From: Nematostella vectensis
Taxonomy: Eukaryota; Cnidaria; Anthozoa; Actiniaria; Edwardsiidae
Assembly: GCF_932526225.1 (NCBI RefSeq)
Contig: NC_064042.1
Coordinates: 4,323,001 to 4,387,000, forward strand
Direction of reading: 5' to 3'
DNA: 64,000 bases
In this document: positions 1 to 12,100 of the stretch, in pieces
Position numbering within the stretch: position 1 is the first letter of the stretch
Layout: the number at the start of each line of letters is the position of its first letter
Position numbers and translations under genes: made by a program
Notes under the pieces: generated by a model
What the model was told of the DNA's origin: nothing
Database searches by the model: none
The model's input: the letters and a program-made list of their open reading frames with translations, nothing else

Positions 1-362
1 TTTACAAAGTAAGTTTTAAATAGGCTGATGTCATTCTAGGGAGGAGAGGGGTGGCTTTCATAAGGGAGTTGACCAGCGCACGGCAATTGGCAAAAGATTA
101 TAAAAACTTACCGTACGCTTCAAAGCATTTTAAATGACAAACCGTTAATTTAGTCGGCTATTCAAAAAGGCTCATTCTTGAGTCGATAGAGGCGACTCCA
201 ACGAAAGCAACCCCTCCGTCTATTGCCCTATGTACGCACATTATACTATCTCCGCCACTCAGAGCAGTTTTATCTCTATACTTATCACCCGTGAAAAATT
301 TTCAAAAATTTCAAGTATTATATACTTTTTTTGTTGCCGTGAAGGTTTATCATATTTCTTAC

Positions 363-620
363 CTTTGACTGTGACGGTGACGCTATTGTTGTGCCCATCT
401 CCCGCCTTGTTACTGGGAACACACGTGAGGATGGTCACGCCAGGAGGGTTAAGACGAAGGACGAACAGTCCGTGCATCTGTGAGGCAAACTCTGTACCAT
501 TGCGATAGAGAGTGTAGGTTATGTTGTCTGGTTTACCCACCGCTGAGCAGTTTAACAAGACCATGCCACCAACACATACGGAAGATGCATTTGCTAACAT
601 TGTAGCGTTCTCTGGCTTAT
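363..620 (-). CDS. Gene A exon 4: Ig domain
   Basis: 258-bp phase 1-1 exon beginning YKPEN and ending VTVKG at the donor G|GTAAGA. It has [10 protein letters not shown] (strand B) and [12 protein letters not shown] (strand F) Cys motifs. It resembles gene C exon 29379-29630 and gene D exon 49554-49808, so this YKPE-type Ig module is shared by all three receptor genes. The next exon would lie left of the window. Confidence 0.86.
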
Positions 621-3600
621 CTAGATCAAATCAGCTCATGAAGTAAGCAGGTAGAAATTTTACTATGAAAACTTCAAGGGATAGAGTAGTGGAAGTAAAG
701 CAAGTTCGTTAAAACTCTTTTAGCACATAATTTGGCAACAGCAATAACTATAGTGCCTTGATGTCAACGTGCTCTACAAAATTATTCCTCTGCATGAGTT
801 CTATAAGATATGCTAACTACCCAGGCAAAACCTCACTGTAAAATACGGATGTATTTTCACCCATGCCCACCGGCAATCGAAAAATCGAAATAATTAGGTG
901 TTGTTCTTGTGAATAAGGTTACTGACCAACAACAGGGAGAACTCTCATGTACCAATAAATGTAAAAGCATATGCTTACATCTCACTGCGAGTGTTGCATC
1001 CCTGGTGTGGTTCCGTCCACATCCGTCAGTAGCCACGCACGTGTAGACCCCTGACAGGTCGCGGTGCACCATGGGAATGATGTAGGACGGTCCGTGTGCT
1101 ACGGTGCGCCCCTTAGGGCTGATCCATGTGAAGGTTGGTGGAGGAGTACCATCAGCTGAACACGTCAGGTTCACTTGGTCACGCTCGGTCACGGAAGGAC
1201 TCGGTGGAGAAATGACAACGCTGCTGGGTGGGACTAATGAAATTAAGAAGCTTGTATTTGCACTTCCAAAGCAAAGAATCTTTATGAGAACAAGCCAGAA
1301 CATAACTGAGAGTTTATGGGGGGAGGGGCAGGACTCTTCACTAGTGTATCTGTATTATTCATTGCTTTTACAGCTTTCACAGCCACGTCAAACATATTAT
1401 ATTAGTGTTCATAACAATAACTATGTGACGGCAGTAATGCCGTTTGCAGAAGCCAAATTACTATAGAACCATCTATCATAGCTGTATTCTAGTTACCAAA
1501 TCATCCCTTACATTACAAATTCAACAAAACTAGCTAAGTTACCCCCCCCCCCCCCCCCCCCGGTTCTTGCATAGTTAAAAACAAAACAATTTACACCAAA
1601 ATGTTTCTACCTGATCTATTTTCACGATTTATTAATCACTCACGGTAGAGTGTTTTGAAAGTTGGTATTATTGGTCAAGTAAACTTCGACCCTTTCCCCA
1701 CTTCTTCGTTCCCATTCTCCTCGAGGCAATACACCTCGCTCAGTCGCTGTTTCCGTTGAAAAATCACATAAACGCTTGGTACATTCAGACTCGCCCGGTA
1801 AAACATAGGTCAATAGAGGTAAGCAACTAAGAACGTTCAGCTGCAGCAAAGTAAGGGCAAATGAGGTGAAAATGAAGCAGGGTGATTCTCAGCTAATACA
1901 CTCTTTTTTTTTATGAGTCTAATTTTTCAGTTGGGGCTGGGCGGTTCTTTTTTCGGGGATATTTAAGGATGTACTTAAATTTTAGTGCTTATAAAATACA
2001 GTACCAAATGAATTGTTAGGAGAAGAATTACACAAATGATTAATAGCAATTGTTATTGATGAACATAATCTGACACTGTATTTCAGAGCAAAAAGACTAA
2101 AAATGAAATATGTTGCTGCTATCTGAGCATCGGCATGTTCTTATCATGTTCTTAAAATTTTGGTGAAATCTCAGCCGGGAAGTTCTTGTAAAAAAGGTTC
2201 TTATAAAAAAAGAGTGTATTGAATAAATGAATTAAATAAAAAATAAAAACAACATGCCCGTGATCGCTTTCTCCGCCGATCCTGTCACGCTAGATGCGAG
2301 GTAAACCATCTTTTCCGCGCTCGTTTTTTAAGAGTTTAACCCACATGGAAGACTTTCTTGCAGAACCCTGCGTATAAATATTTTTTGGCTTTACATTGAC
2401 TATAGAGGTCACATGTCGACGGAGGGCGTTTTATACTTCCTTAAGCTTTGACCGGAAGTTACCACACCGGAAGTTTTAAGATAATTCATGGATACTCTGT
2501 AGCGAAAAGCACAGAAAGACCACAAAAGTTCAAGCAAACAGGCAGGCAGGCAGAACGCAAGGCTGCGTGCAGCCGGAAACATCCTCGGGGACCCAGGGCG
2601 TCGCGGAGATCGGGCACACAGGGAGCGCGGCGCGAGAAAAAAAACAGGCTGAAAACGCCCTAGGCAACTGCTATGTAAAACCCATTTCTAAAAAAAAACA
2701 AAATCAAACTTGGTCTCTGATTGGTCTCATTTTATAATTAATCACCAATCAGAGCGATCCTTGTAAATTTGAAAAGCATACAGACCTCACGCACTAATCA
2801 CAAACACCTAAATAACACATCCTCGGAAACCCAGGGGTATTTTCCTCTAACGTTTCACTCGCTAAATAACAAAGCCTGCTCAGTTTGGTGAAAGTCTCAC
2901 GATCAAATTTTGCCTGGAGTCTTCAAACGGTTGCGCGAGCAGGGAGAAACTTGGGCACAATAACCGATCATGTCTTTTGCCCGCTCAGTTTCATTACTAA
3001 ATAGCAGGTAATATACCTTCTGCGAATGCCTAACATTAGGCCTTTCCAGATTGCGCTCGGCACTATTTTAGCGCAATTTGGGTTTGGGAGCACTATTTTG
3101 ATCAGAGAGCAATTTTTGGGTAAACAAGTCAACTTCTAGCTTTTTTAAACCAAGTTACTAGATTTTGTTGTCTTATATAGACATTTCAAGTTTCCTTAAC
3201 TACAAATAATATTAACTCAACTAGGCTAAGACTGTAAGACTTGTGATTTCGACATTTTAATGGGTGGCCAGTGCTTTGGAAACCGCAAATATTGGGTAGC
3301 CTGTGGAGTTCATTACCATAATAGATGCCTTATCTAGAAGATCTGTTTGTCATGTTTTCCTGTTTTACATCTATTGTAATTATTTCTCGTTAGGAGATTG
3401 TTATAATTAAGATCTGTTATCAGCTTTGACACTATTGACATTAATACATTTCTGCCGATGGAATGTAATGATAGAGGCAGAAATTTTTATTTTGACGGCA
3501 TGTGAATAACACGTAGGAATGTGAAGAGAGTTCAGTATGGGTATGAGTATATAAGGGGAGACATAGCGTGCTAGTGTCAATCTAGCCAGCTCCCCTGTTT

Positions 3601-6538
3601 AAGCCATATTGACTTTTGCTAAAAAAAAATTTTTTTTCTTGTATTTTCTTTTTTAAACTTTTTCTTCGGCTCTTAACCCCTAGAGCACGCAATGCTGAGC
3701 ATTGGTTCGGGGAACACGGTCCAGAGTTTTTTCCCACAGGGTTTTTATCTCTCGTTTACGTGTCCGGCTCAGTATTAACTTCTTGTAAATATAAATTAGG
3801 TGATTATAATATTTCACCTTTTCAGATAGTAATTGTATTGGAGGTTCAGCAGTGTTTACTGCTTGGCAGATTGTTTTGCATTGTAATGTCATTCAGCAGT
3901 GATTACTGCTAGCTGGGCGCTGGCTACATATCCAAAATAAACAGGAGTTCTCCTGAACTGTGTTTGTTGATAAAGTGTTATGAAATGGAGGCAAAATTGG
4001 TGATGCTTGTAAATGAACATTGTTTTTAGTAGTATCCAAATAACAAAGGTAAACAAACAAAAGAAAACAAAGTTATTTATAATACAGTTAGTCGTTATAC
4101 ACTAAAGTGTGATTTACCCATTCATGGACAACAATATAAGATACTCTAATGCATGTATTTGATAAAAGCAATATTCTTTCTTTTATTCAAATTTTAATTA
4201 AAACACAACTTATCTCTTAATTGTTTTAAAAATATACGGTAATTTTCTTTTCGCCAATGAGCACTATTTGACCACTACTTTGATTTTAGAGCACTTTTTA
4301 AGCACTTTTTGGGTGTTTTTGGGAGCACTTTTCTGGCTTTTTGGGAGCACTATCTGGAAACGCCTACCTAACATCGATAGGATTATCGAAGAGTGGACCA
4401 CCGACTTCCGAATTATTTTCGGCACCGAGGTCCTTGTTAGATTTTGTGCATCATTGCGATACCAAATATACCACAGAAACGTCGTAGCACTTCTGGAGGG
4501 GGGGGGGGGGGTGGGCTTGTAGTCTGTGACAATAGGCTCATACTCATTTCGAATGCATTTGATATCTCGATCGTAATTATTTTGTTTATCAAAGGTTAAT
4601 TAAATAAAGAGTTCAAATAAAATCCCTCAAACTTATCTAGACTAATTTAAGCTTTTCCATAGAATTTTCCCAATATTGTTTGTTATGTTTAGCGTATAGT
4701 TTTTTTCTTTTCCCTCTTAGGGCTTGAACCCGTGAGCGATATGAACATCGCTCGGTCACTGTAGGCTGGTTCAGGTCCAACAAGATTAGTATACATCTTG
4801 GACGGTATACATCTCAGCGGATGTTACTAAAACAGGGAACGGGGAGCGGGGAACAGGGAGCGGGGAACAGGGATCTGGGAACGAGTGATCAGCGGTAGGG
4901 CACAGCGATTTTCAGTATTTTTATGATTATTGATATTGAAAGCTGCTGTTTTCCGTGACCATGACCCTTCTTTCCTCTAACACCAAGTTGACTGTTTACT
5001 AAATTAGACTATTGCAAAATGTTATTACTTTTCTTGCCCCATCTTATTTGTTCCTCTGTACACTTTATTACAGCTCAAGCTCAGAATCAAGCTTAGACTT
5101 GGACTCAAGCTCAGACATTGTTGAACTTGTAAAAGGAAAGCAGCAGCTTTCAACATCAATAATCATAAAAATACTGAAAATAGCACCTCAAATTTGTAAC
5201 AGTGCTTTTCATCACTATGGGATGAGAATTTGAAGTCATGGCAATTTAGGATTGCAAAAATATCCACGTATTCAAAATATGTTTCCATAAATCTCTTTTC
5301 AAGTTTACCATTGCGATTTTATCTCGCACTAAACTACCCAAGCAAACTGTTATCATATTATCCCTTTAAACATACCTTTCACTTGACTTGATCTCTATCA
5401 CATCTAAAATAAGAGAAACGTATTAGATTCGATTCAATGGGCGCATTAATTATTCATAATTCTTAGAAACAGAGTCAGAGATTTCACTTACCATCCATTT
5501 TAACGAGAGAAGAGCCAAAGAGACGCACGTGAGGTTGCTACATCGCTGTGCCCTACCGCTGATCACTTGTTCCCAGATCCCTGTTCCCCGCTCCCTGTTC
5601 CCCGTTTTAGTAACATCCCATCTCAGCCATTAGTCCATAAACATCAAGCGATTACTTTGATGCCTGTGTGTTATTAGATCTCTTGTTTTTACACTTTTGA
5701 TCATTTTTGTTTTTAATAAGGAAGCCTTTTTTAGCCTTTGTCTTGAGGGTGACGGCTTAACAAAGGTTCGACTGTATTATTTAACCCTAGGCTTGTGCAT
5801 GGTTGGATAGATATAATAACCTTACTACAAACTAAAACCCCTGATGTGAGTAGAAGACAAAGTCTGCAAACAAAACCTTTCCTAGAAAATACACCAAATA
5901 TTAATCGCAAAGGGCATTTACCTTGCACGTTAAACACGGTGTCTAACGGGGGATTTCCTGTAATGGTTGGCAAACTTCCTGCTGCAACTCTACACTGTAG
6001 GCTTTTAGTGCCGAATCCATCTTTATTGTTGCTAACATTCGCCAGCGTAAACACAATATGGTAGAGAGGGCTTGAATCCGTGAGCGATATGGACATCACT
6101 CGGTCACTGTAGGCTGGTTCAGGTCCAACAAGATAAGTATACATCTTGGACGGTGTTGCTCCAGGCGCTGTAGACTGCTCCCAGATCTCAATTCCTGACA
6201 AACTCTGGCCTGACTCCAGAGTCACATTCCACGTCATTGTAGCGTTGTCGCCATCGTTGAGGCATACGGATCTATCGAATTGCCACTGCCATGTACTGCT
6301 GGAGCTTACAGCTGTTGAACGGGAGAAGAATATAACCGAAATATAATCTTCAAAGGACTGATCTTTCACCATGCGAAATCAAATTCAGATGCAAACGGTT
6401 TTTCAAATTGCAAACAACTTCGCTCGCACTTTGAAAGACTCGCATGGGAGTAAGCAAGCTAGCCGAAATATAAACGCTACATCACGTACCTTCAAGCCTT
6501 AATAGTACATAGCATACATAAAGCCATAGAATTTGCAT
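363..6538 (-). CDS. Gene A: IgSF receptor, 5' part (runs off left edge)
   Basis: Minus-strand receptor gene. Exons seen: 6490-6538 (signal peptide, ATG at 6538), 5922-6311 (V-like domain), 979-1233 (Ig), 363-620 (Ig). Every junction is phase 1 with GT/AG borders, so the joined frame is open. The start begins [13 protein letters not shown], a short hydrophobic signal peptide ending at a G|GTACGT donor. No transmembrane segment or tail lies in the window; they should be left of position 1. The first two exons are near-identical to those of gene C (20321-20937, plus strand) because both sit in an inverted duplication, while the later exons are clearly diverged paralogues. The likely role is a cell-surface recognition receptor, inferred from domain content only. 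Intron 2 is about 4.7 kb and transposon-rich. Confidence 0.82.
979..1233 (-). CDS. Gene A exon 3: Ig domain
   Basis: 255-bp phase 1-1 exon encoding a C2/I-type Ig domain: Pro-rich lead ([19 protein letters not shown]), LTCSADG for strand B, FTWIS for strand C, and [13 protein letters not shown] with the F-strand Tyr-x-Cys. It is paralogous to gene C exons 24519-24773 and 27247-27504. Acceptor TTTCATTAG, donor T|GTAAGC. Confidence 0.88.
4720..4806 (-). pseudogene. Captured fragment of V-domain exon
   Basis: About 87 bp closely matching 6068-6154, the middle of gene A exon 2, in the same orientation but with several substitutions. It is only a piece of exon without splice sites, so it is a non-coding relic. 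It abuts the 9-bp target duplication of the Mutator-like element. Confidence 0.8.
4819..5618. mobile_element. Mutator-like TIR element, non-autonomous
   Basis: 800-bp element starting GGATGTTACTAAAACAGGG and ending with the inverted form CCCCGTTTTAGTAACATCC. The inverted repeats are roughly 85-100 bp and include the G-rich stretch of repeated GGGGAACAGGG. It is flanked by the 9-bp direct repeat CATCTCAGC (4810-4818 and 5619-5627). Long TIRs with a 9-bp target duplication are typical of Mutator-like elements. No transposase is visible. Confidence 0.8.
5922..6311 (-). CDS. Gene A exon 2: N-terminal V-like Ig domain
   Basis: 390-bp phase 1-1 exon. The acceptor follows a pyrimidine-rich tract ending TTCAACAG and the donor is CAAG|GTAAAT. 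It encodes an N-terminal domain with a Cys in the B-strand region ([14 protein letters not shown]) and a second Cys near the end (KSLQCRVAA), the usual Ig disulfide pair, plus N-glycosylation sequons (NAT, NVT, NVS). It differs from the gene C copy at only a few residues, for example SSPLYH versus SSPVYH and TGNPP versus TGQPP. This is probably the ligand-binding tip. Confidence 0.85.
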
Positions 6539-6967
6539 CCTTTACCGTCAAAAAGTAGCGCTTAATCGAAGTATAGATGTATTTGCACCATGTCTCAGTT
6601 AAGTAGTTATCAGTTTACTTCCGCGTCTCTTCTGAAAAGTACCTAGGACCACACAGCAAAGCCTTGTGGGTATAGTTCGGATGTGACCACAGGTATCCCA
6701 GCCAAAAACATATTCTAAATTCTAAAAAACAGAGATCATTTACGATTACGAACCAGAATTTGTTAAAACAATTTTAAACATTTATTCCACTGCAACTAAA
6801 CCGTGCCTTAATTGATGTGCTTGATGACCCGGTAGATTGTATCGAAACACGACTCTCGCCTTTATTTCCCAAATATATTACGAGCTCCAACATTACTTAT
6901 ACCAAAATGATCCCTGAAATGCGTAGACTAAGTATTTTGTATTTATTTTTGTGCGTTTCCAGTGGGG

Positions 6968-7984
6968 TTTCCCTGCTAGCAGAGGCCTCTTTTCTCTGTA
7001 TTTCGCTGGGCTGGAGTTCGCGAGGAAAAGATACCTCTGCCATGGGTCGAAACTGTTTTTGTTGCGCATGCGTGAGCGTTGATAAGCGACCAACGTGCCA
7101 AAACCCGTACCATCGCGCGAAAGCTGTCAATATGATAATATGCTTTGCATGGGTTCAGTCGAAAATCATGAATCAAACTCCGGTTAGTTTTCCCTGCTAG
7201 CAGAGGCCTCTTTTCTCTGTATTTCGCTGGGCTGGAGTTCGCGAGGAAAAGATGCCTCTGCCATTGGTCGCAAGTTCGTTTGTTCAAACCGCCGTCCACG
7301 ATCGTGGACGAGATCCAGAGCGCATGCTCCGTTCATTAATTACTGGCCACTATTTGAGCCCACAATGACTAGCGCATGCATGAAACGTATATCCGCTGCG
7401 GGATAATAAGCCCGCATTCGAAACCGCGTCCTCCGTAGAAATATCACGCGACGAATTATAAAAGAAGCCATTCAATGCCTTATCTTTATTCAGAATTTTC
7501 TCTCTTTTGACTAACGAGTCAATCTTCCGTTTACAGGTTTTGCATATTCTTCTGGGAATAGCTGATCTAAGTTTACCAAAAAGTTTTGTAACATTTTCTT
7601 CGAATCCAACTGTGCGATATTTACATTTGAAGAAACTCGCCTGCCCAGATGTCTTGAAATTAATCCCACAAACAAGACAAAACTCGTCTTTGCTGCGTTT
7701 GTTGTTCAATCTTTTAGTGACGTTTTAGGTGATTAAAATTGAACAGTTGTTTTCTTTTTTCGAAGAGGAGAACTAACCGGAGTTTGATTCATGATTTCCG
7801 ACTAAACCCATGCAAAGCATATTAGCATATTGACAGCTTTTGCGCGATGGTACGGGTTTTGGCACGTCGGTCGCTTATTAACGCTCACGCATGCGCAACA
7901 GAAACAGTTTCGACCCATGGCAGAGGTATCTTTTCCTCGCGAACTCCAGCCCAGCGAAATACAGAGAAAAGAGGCCTCTGGGAA
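6968..7984. mobile_element. hAT-like TIR transposon, composite
   Basis: This insertion is present in the left arm only. The left end TTTCCCTGCTAGCAGAGGCC and the right end (reverse complement starting TTCCCAGAGGCC) form inverted repeats of about 200 bp. A third copy of the terminus lies inside at 7189-7275, suggesting a nested or rearranged element. It is flanked by CAGTGGGG on both sides (6960-6967, 7985-7992); the empty site in the right arm reads AAGTGGGG, so the duplication is 7-8 bp, as expected for hAT or P-like elements. Confidence 0.72.
7350..7709 (-). CDS. Transposon ORF with Cys clusters (fragment)
   Basis: 119-codon open frame inside the TIR element. It has two CxxC pairs, FCLVCG near residue 12 and RICKTCKRK near residue 55, about 40 residues apart with basic residues between, which suggests a zinc-binding DNA-binding domain. 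No catalytic transposase motifs are present, so it is most likely the N-terminal remnant of a transposon protein. I do not recognise the exact family. Confidence 0.45.
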   Translation of the reverse strand: MNNKRSKDEFCLVCGINFKTSGQASFFKCKYRTVGFEENVTKLFGKLRSAIPRRICKTCKRKIDSLVKREKILNKDKALNGFFYNSSRDISTEDAVSNAGLLSRSGYTFHACASHCGLK

Positions 7985-8337
7985 CAGTGGGGTAGGTACG
8001 ATCAGCTAAAGTTTTATTCCGATTCACACTTCGGTGTTTATAAGAAAGCAGAAACTGACAAATTCAAAACACGACTTGATCGCCTTTCCCCCCCGAAATA
8101 GCACGAACGTCGACGTAACTTATACCAAAATAGTCCCTGAAATATATGCGATTTCTATAGTGCGGGTAGGATCAGTGATAGCTTGATACCGAACTTGTTT
8201 TTTTTTTTTTTGTACTACTGTGTTATTACAACTTCAACGATGCGCTATCATTTGCATTATCACAATATATTTTAAACTTGCCGCTAGACATTAATGTTTG
8301 ACGACCTATGGTAGCCCAAATCTCAAAGCAGTCGTTA

Positions 8338-9484
8338 AAGCCGCATTGTCACCAGTTTACTTCCGGTCGATAACGTAACAATCTCCGATTATTTTTAACG
8401 GAAAACGCGAAAAATATTTCAAAATATTGAAAGCAGTGTGTCTATTGGAAGTTTCTTTGAGGATGTGATCGATACTTTAGAGCGGATGGCCTGTTAAATA
8501 TCTTGGATTCTAATACAGTTGAAGCTCTCGTAAGCGACCACCTTGGGAACTGAAAATTGTATTCGTTAACGGAGCTGGTCTTTTACGAGAGCTTGCTCTC
8601 ATAAGCGACCACTGGGCGCCAAAAACTTGAACAATAGGTGTTGGTCGCTTACGGGAGCTTAATTAAAATGGAATCTAAAAGTTATCGTGATAATAACAAA
8701 GCTGTGATATTTTCGTTTATTGCTTGATTTTAAAACTAGGTATTTGACTTATCATGAGAGTGACTTCTTTTATTTAAGTTAATAGCAATTAAATCTACGC
8801 AAAGTAGCCGTTATGCTAGTTTATATCGACGACTTTCGCTTTTCGTCATGAGAAAATCTTCTGCGTCTACGACCATCGCACGGCGTCTTTTGCTAGCCGA
8901 TTTCTAAAGCGTGCAACAAACAAGTGGATGGCTATTGTAACTGGAAAAAAGGATAAATCGTGGAGCTGGCAATGGACTAGAGATTCCTTGCATTTACACA
9001 TTTTCTGGAGACAAAGAAATGCCAATCCCATGGTTGAAATTGAAGTTAGAAAATTGAAATTATGAAATTCTTTAATGGTTGCCTACTGGAAAGGCAGCTT
9101 TTGTGAAACATTACAACATTTCTGCTTTATATTTGATTTCAGCATGCATTGGATATGATGTTTATCAGGTGTTGACTGATGTTGTAAAGCCAAAAATCAT
9201 TGTGGTCACTTACGAGAGCTTAAAAATAAAATAAAATCTCAGTTGGTGTTTTGAAATTGTGGTCGTTAACGGAGCTGGTCGCACCGATAAGTTGGTCGCT
9301 TACGAGAGCTTAGAATTACAGAGTTTGTGTGACAACTCAATCGGTGATTCGTGACCGTGGTCGTTATCGGAGCTGGTCGCTTACGAGAGCGGTCGCTCAG
9401 AGAGCTTCGACTGTAGATTATTTTGTCTTTTAACGGTTGAGGTTTCCGTCGGACCTCCTGAAGTAAACTGGTGACAATGCGGAT
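8338..9484. mobile_element. MITE family 1, carrying a nested MITE
   Basis: The ends are inverted repeats (GCCGCATTGTCACCAGTTTAC at the left, its complement at the right). The uninterrupted version, about 245 bp, is in an intron of gene B at 13381-13626. Here it is split by the 898-bp element at 8516-9413. A half copy (19383-19564) lies in the right arm of the inverted duplication. Confidence 0.75.
8516..9413. mobile_element. Tc1/mariner-type MITE nested in MITE 1
   Basis: 898 bp beginning CAGTTGAAGCTCTCGTAAGC and ending GAGAGCTTCGACTG, flanked by TA on both sides (8514-8515, 9414-9415). The uninterrupted host site in the gene B copy reads AATAGATT, confirming a TA target duplication. The motif CTCGTAAGCGACC recurs several times internally. 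No coding capacity is seen. Confidence 0.75.
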
Positions 9485-9737
9485 TTAAGCTTAACCAATA
9501 ACATTCAAACTAAGAAGTCATGAATATTTTATGAGAACTAGGCGCCTTTTTTAATGATGTCCAGAAAACAATAGCCTTTCTGCCCGATGTGTCTGTCACA
9601 GCATTTTAAAACTTTAACTTGATATAAATACTTTAGACCCAGCACCGCACGACCTTTATTTGTATTTTTTGTCAATAAACTCTATATGAAACATTACCTG
9701 TATGTCAACACTGATGTCTACGGTGGCCCATAAGTGG

Positions 9738-10506
9738 AATCCAAATCCAAATACAAACTCCGAATTCCAAAACCTCACTCTAAATTCCAAAACCTCACTC
9801 TAAATTTAAATTCCACTGCCGTTTGTTTTATGCTGGAGAGAGGTAGCGGGGAGGTGGGGGGGGGGGGGGAGGGGGGCGTTTAATAGAAAGGGGTGTTTGT
9901 TAGAGATGGGCGTTCAATACAAACATGTAACCTGAGGGGGAGGCGTTCGTTAGATAGGGGGAGTTCATTAGAGAGGGGGCGTTCATTAGATAATTTACGG
10001 TAATGTATACTGTATCCCTATCATAAGAATTCCTAGGATAGCGCTACTGCACCAGGAAACCGGGCAGGCAATAAACAAGCAAAACAAATGCAATAATTAA
10101 AAAAAAGTAGCAATTAATAATACTGTCATACCTGTTTTTGATTACGTCTGACGTGAGGTTTTGTAATTGAGGGTGAGGTTTTGTAATTTAGAGTGAGGTT
10201 TTGGAATTGGAAGTGAAGCTTTAGAATTGAGCGGCGAGGCTTTGGAATTGAAAGTGAGCTTTTGGAATTGAGAATGAGCTTTTGAAATTGAAAGTGAGCT
10301 TTTGGAATTGGTAGTAAGGCTTTGGAATTGAGAGCGAGGCTTTGGAATTGAGCGCGAGGCTTTGGAATTGAAAGTGAGCTTTTGGAATTGAGAGTGGGCT
10401 TTTGGAATTGAGAGTGAGCTTTTGGAATTGAGAGTAAGCTTTTGGAATTGGTAGTAAGGCTTTGGAATTGAGAGCGAGGCTTTGGAATTCGGAGTTTGGA
10501 TTTGGA
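9738..10506. repeat. 20-bp tandem array with inverted end
   Basis: About 17 units of a 20-bp repeat (consensus AGCTTTTGGAATTGAGAGTG) run from about 10150 to 10490. The segment 9738-9830 holds the same motif in inverted orientation, and the array ends with the inverse of the left sequence (CCAAATACAAACTCC versus GGAGTTTGGATTTGG). The whole resembles a non-autonomous transposon with repetitive subterminal DNA. The open frames across it are by-products of the repeat. Confidence 0.6.
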
Positions 10507-10769
10507 TCAAATTTTTCCGGGGTTGGAAAGGGGTGAGTTTTTTTTTTGTTTTTTTTGTTTTTTTTTGGGGGGGGATGTTTTATTATTGATATTTTTTTGA
10601 CTCGCAAAAAACAAGTATACGAAGAAGAAAATACTTGAAAGCCTGGAAGCAGGCAATTTCGGTGAATTGATAACAGATCCCCTTACAGCCAGTCAGGATT
10701 ACGAGCTGTCGCTAATAGGCAATTCAATTGTACTTTTATAGCATTGTACTATAGTTTTAAATTTTCTTA

Positions 10770-11166
10770 GGGGCCGATTACATGATGAATTTCAGCCCGG
10801 TTAGGGAGGCTGAAAGTCCAGCCCGGTATCTCGCACAAATACTTGTAAAATTTCTCTTTCGATTACATGAAATAGTTTTCAGCCTGGGATCAATTTCAGC
10901 CCGGGAGGACTTTTCCAGCCCGGGCTGGCAAACCGGGCTAGGATTTTCAGCCCGGGCTAGCGGGTTAAAAATCGCCGCATAATCGCGTAAATATCTCAGC
11001 CGTCGATGTAAAAATAAAATAAAATCCGAGTCCAGCCCGGGCTGAATAGAACTCAGCCCGGGCTGGATTTAAGGCATATAATAGGTAAGCAGCTACTCGG
11101 ACTGAAGCTTCAGCACGGGCTGATGAAAACTCAGCCCGGGCTGAAATTCATCATGAAATCGGCCCC
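10770..11166. mobile_element. PIF/Harbinger-type MITE rich in CCCGGG
   Basis: 397 bp starting GGGGCCGATTACATGATGAA and ending with the inverted form ATGAAATCGGCCCC, flanked by TTA at 10767-10769 and 11167-11169. A TTA duplication is typical of PIF/Harbinger. The interior repeats the palindrome AGCCCGGGCT many times in both halves. Confidence 0.8.
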
Positions 11167-11728
11167 TTAGATTGTACTAAATTGCTAAGTCGAATTTAGT
11201 GCAGGTTCTCGATTTAATCAACGATTCAAATTTTTGCATGTTTTTCGGATGAGATGTCATCCGAAAGCACTATTTGAGCACTAGTAAACATGATTTTTAT
11301 TTCGAGTCCATTGGACCACATCATCCGACATTACGGCGATTAATTAACTGTAGGTAGAAACTGATTTTTATAACGTAAGCGCTAACCAATCAGAGGCGTA
11401 TCTAAAAATAACTGTTTGTTTTAAAAATAGCTTTGGAACATACCCTAATACGGGGGATTCGTTCTCTTACATCATGGTCTCTTGGCCGTATACAAACTAA
11501 GAAAGCGAGTCAGCTTTTAAACTTTACTTGTTTTTTTGTAAAACAACATGTTGTAAAACCGCAGCTTTTATGTCACATATGTCACATGGACTAAGCTAAA
11601 ATAAAGCTCAAAATCAGGCTAATTAACTTTATATCCCAGTGATGAATTTTCACGCGCGCTCAATTCGGACCACGTGCACATTTTCACAGTACAAATATCA
11701 GGCGATAACGTCAAGCCAAAGTGATATC

Positions 11729-12100
11729 ACACGTAGCCCAAGCTCTTTATTTGTCCCTATTGATTTTAAGGTAAACATAGGGCGAAAAACAAAATTAGTG
11801 AAAATAAAAAAAACATTTGTTGAAAAGACGTGTATAGTCTAGTGTTGTGTTTACTTTTTGCGTGTTCTTTGGCCGTATTAAAGCGCCTTTTTCAAGATTC
11901 AAGATTCACGATTTGAAATTTTAAACGAACGATGTGAAAGATAGGAAAGTTATTTTGGACATACCTCACGTTTCGTCCTCGTCGTCTTCCCGCTTAATCA
12001 TCACGGCGACATCCTCACAGATAGTTGGAGTCCAACCAGTTCAAACCTCAGTATATTCGTCTTTTTGTCGTCGAAATATGCTTACCAACAATGAACTTGG
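11729..12100. mobile_element. Half copy of the foldback element
   Basis: Matches one arm of the foldback element at 21238-22030 (GTAGCCCAAGCTCTTTATTTG ... ATAGTTGGAGTCCAACCAG) but with no facing second arm, so it is a solitary or broken copy. The neighbouring intergenic DNA, 11167-11728 and 12101-12660, shows nothing I recognise. Confidence 0.6.

Larger units (their letters stand above)
1234..5921 (-). other. Gene A intron 2
   Basis: About 4.7 kb without recognisable exons. It holds a poly-C run (about 1542-1561), a TATA-like box (TATATAAGG near 3549) followed by an AATAAA near 3936 that together look like the core of an old solo LTR, a captured fragment of exon 2 (4720-4806), and an 800-bp Mutator-type terminal-inverted-repeat element (4819-5618). 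Short open frames here look like noise. Confidence 0.6.
5627..9353. repeat. Inverted duplication, left arm
   Basis: This stretch matches the reverse complement of 17810-21233 almost throughout. It carries the signal-peptide and V-domain exons of gene A, their upstream region, and nested MITEs. Compared with the right arm it has one extra insertion (6968-7984) and lacks the solo LTR found there, so both insertions came after the duplication. The inner breakpoint lies inside the Tc1-like MITE at 8516-9413. Confidence 0.88.

Noticed and set aside
4725..4740. tRNA-like GGCTTGAACCCGTGAG
   Set aside because: It is part of the captured V-exon fragment; no cloverleaf partner sequences.
10142..10607. 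Lys/Ser-rich repeat proteins on the minus strand
   Set aside because: By-product of the 20-bp tandem repeat; no start, splice or homology support.
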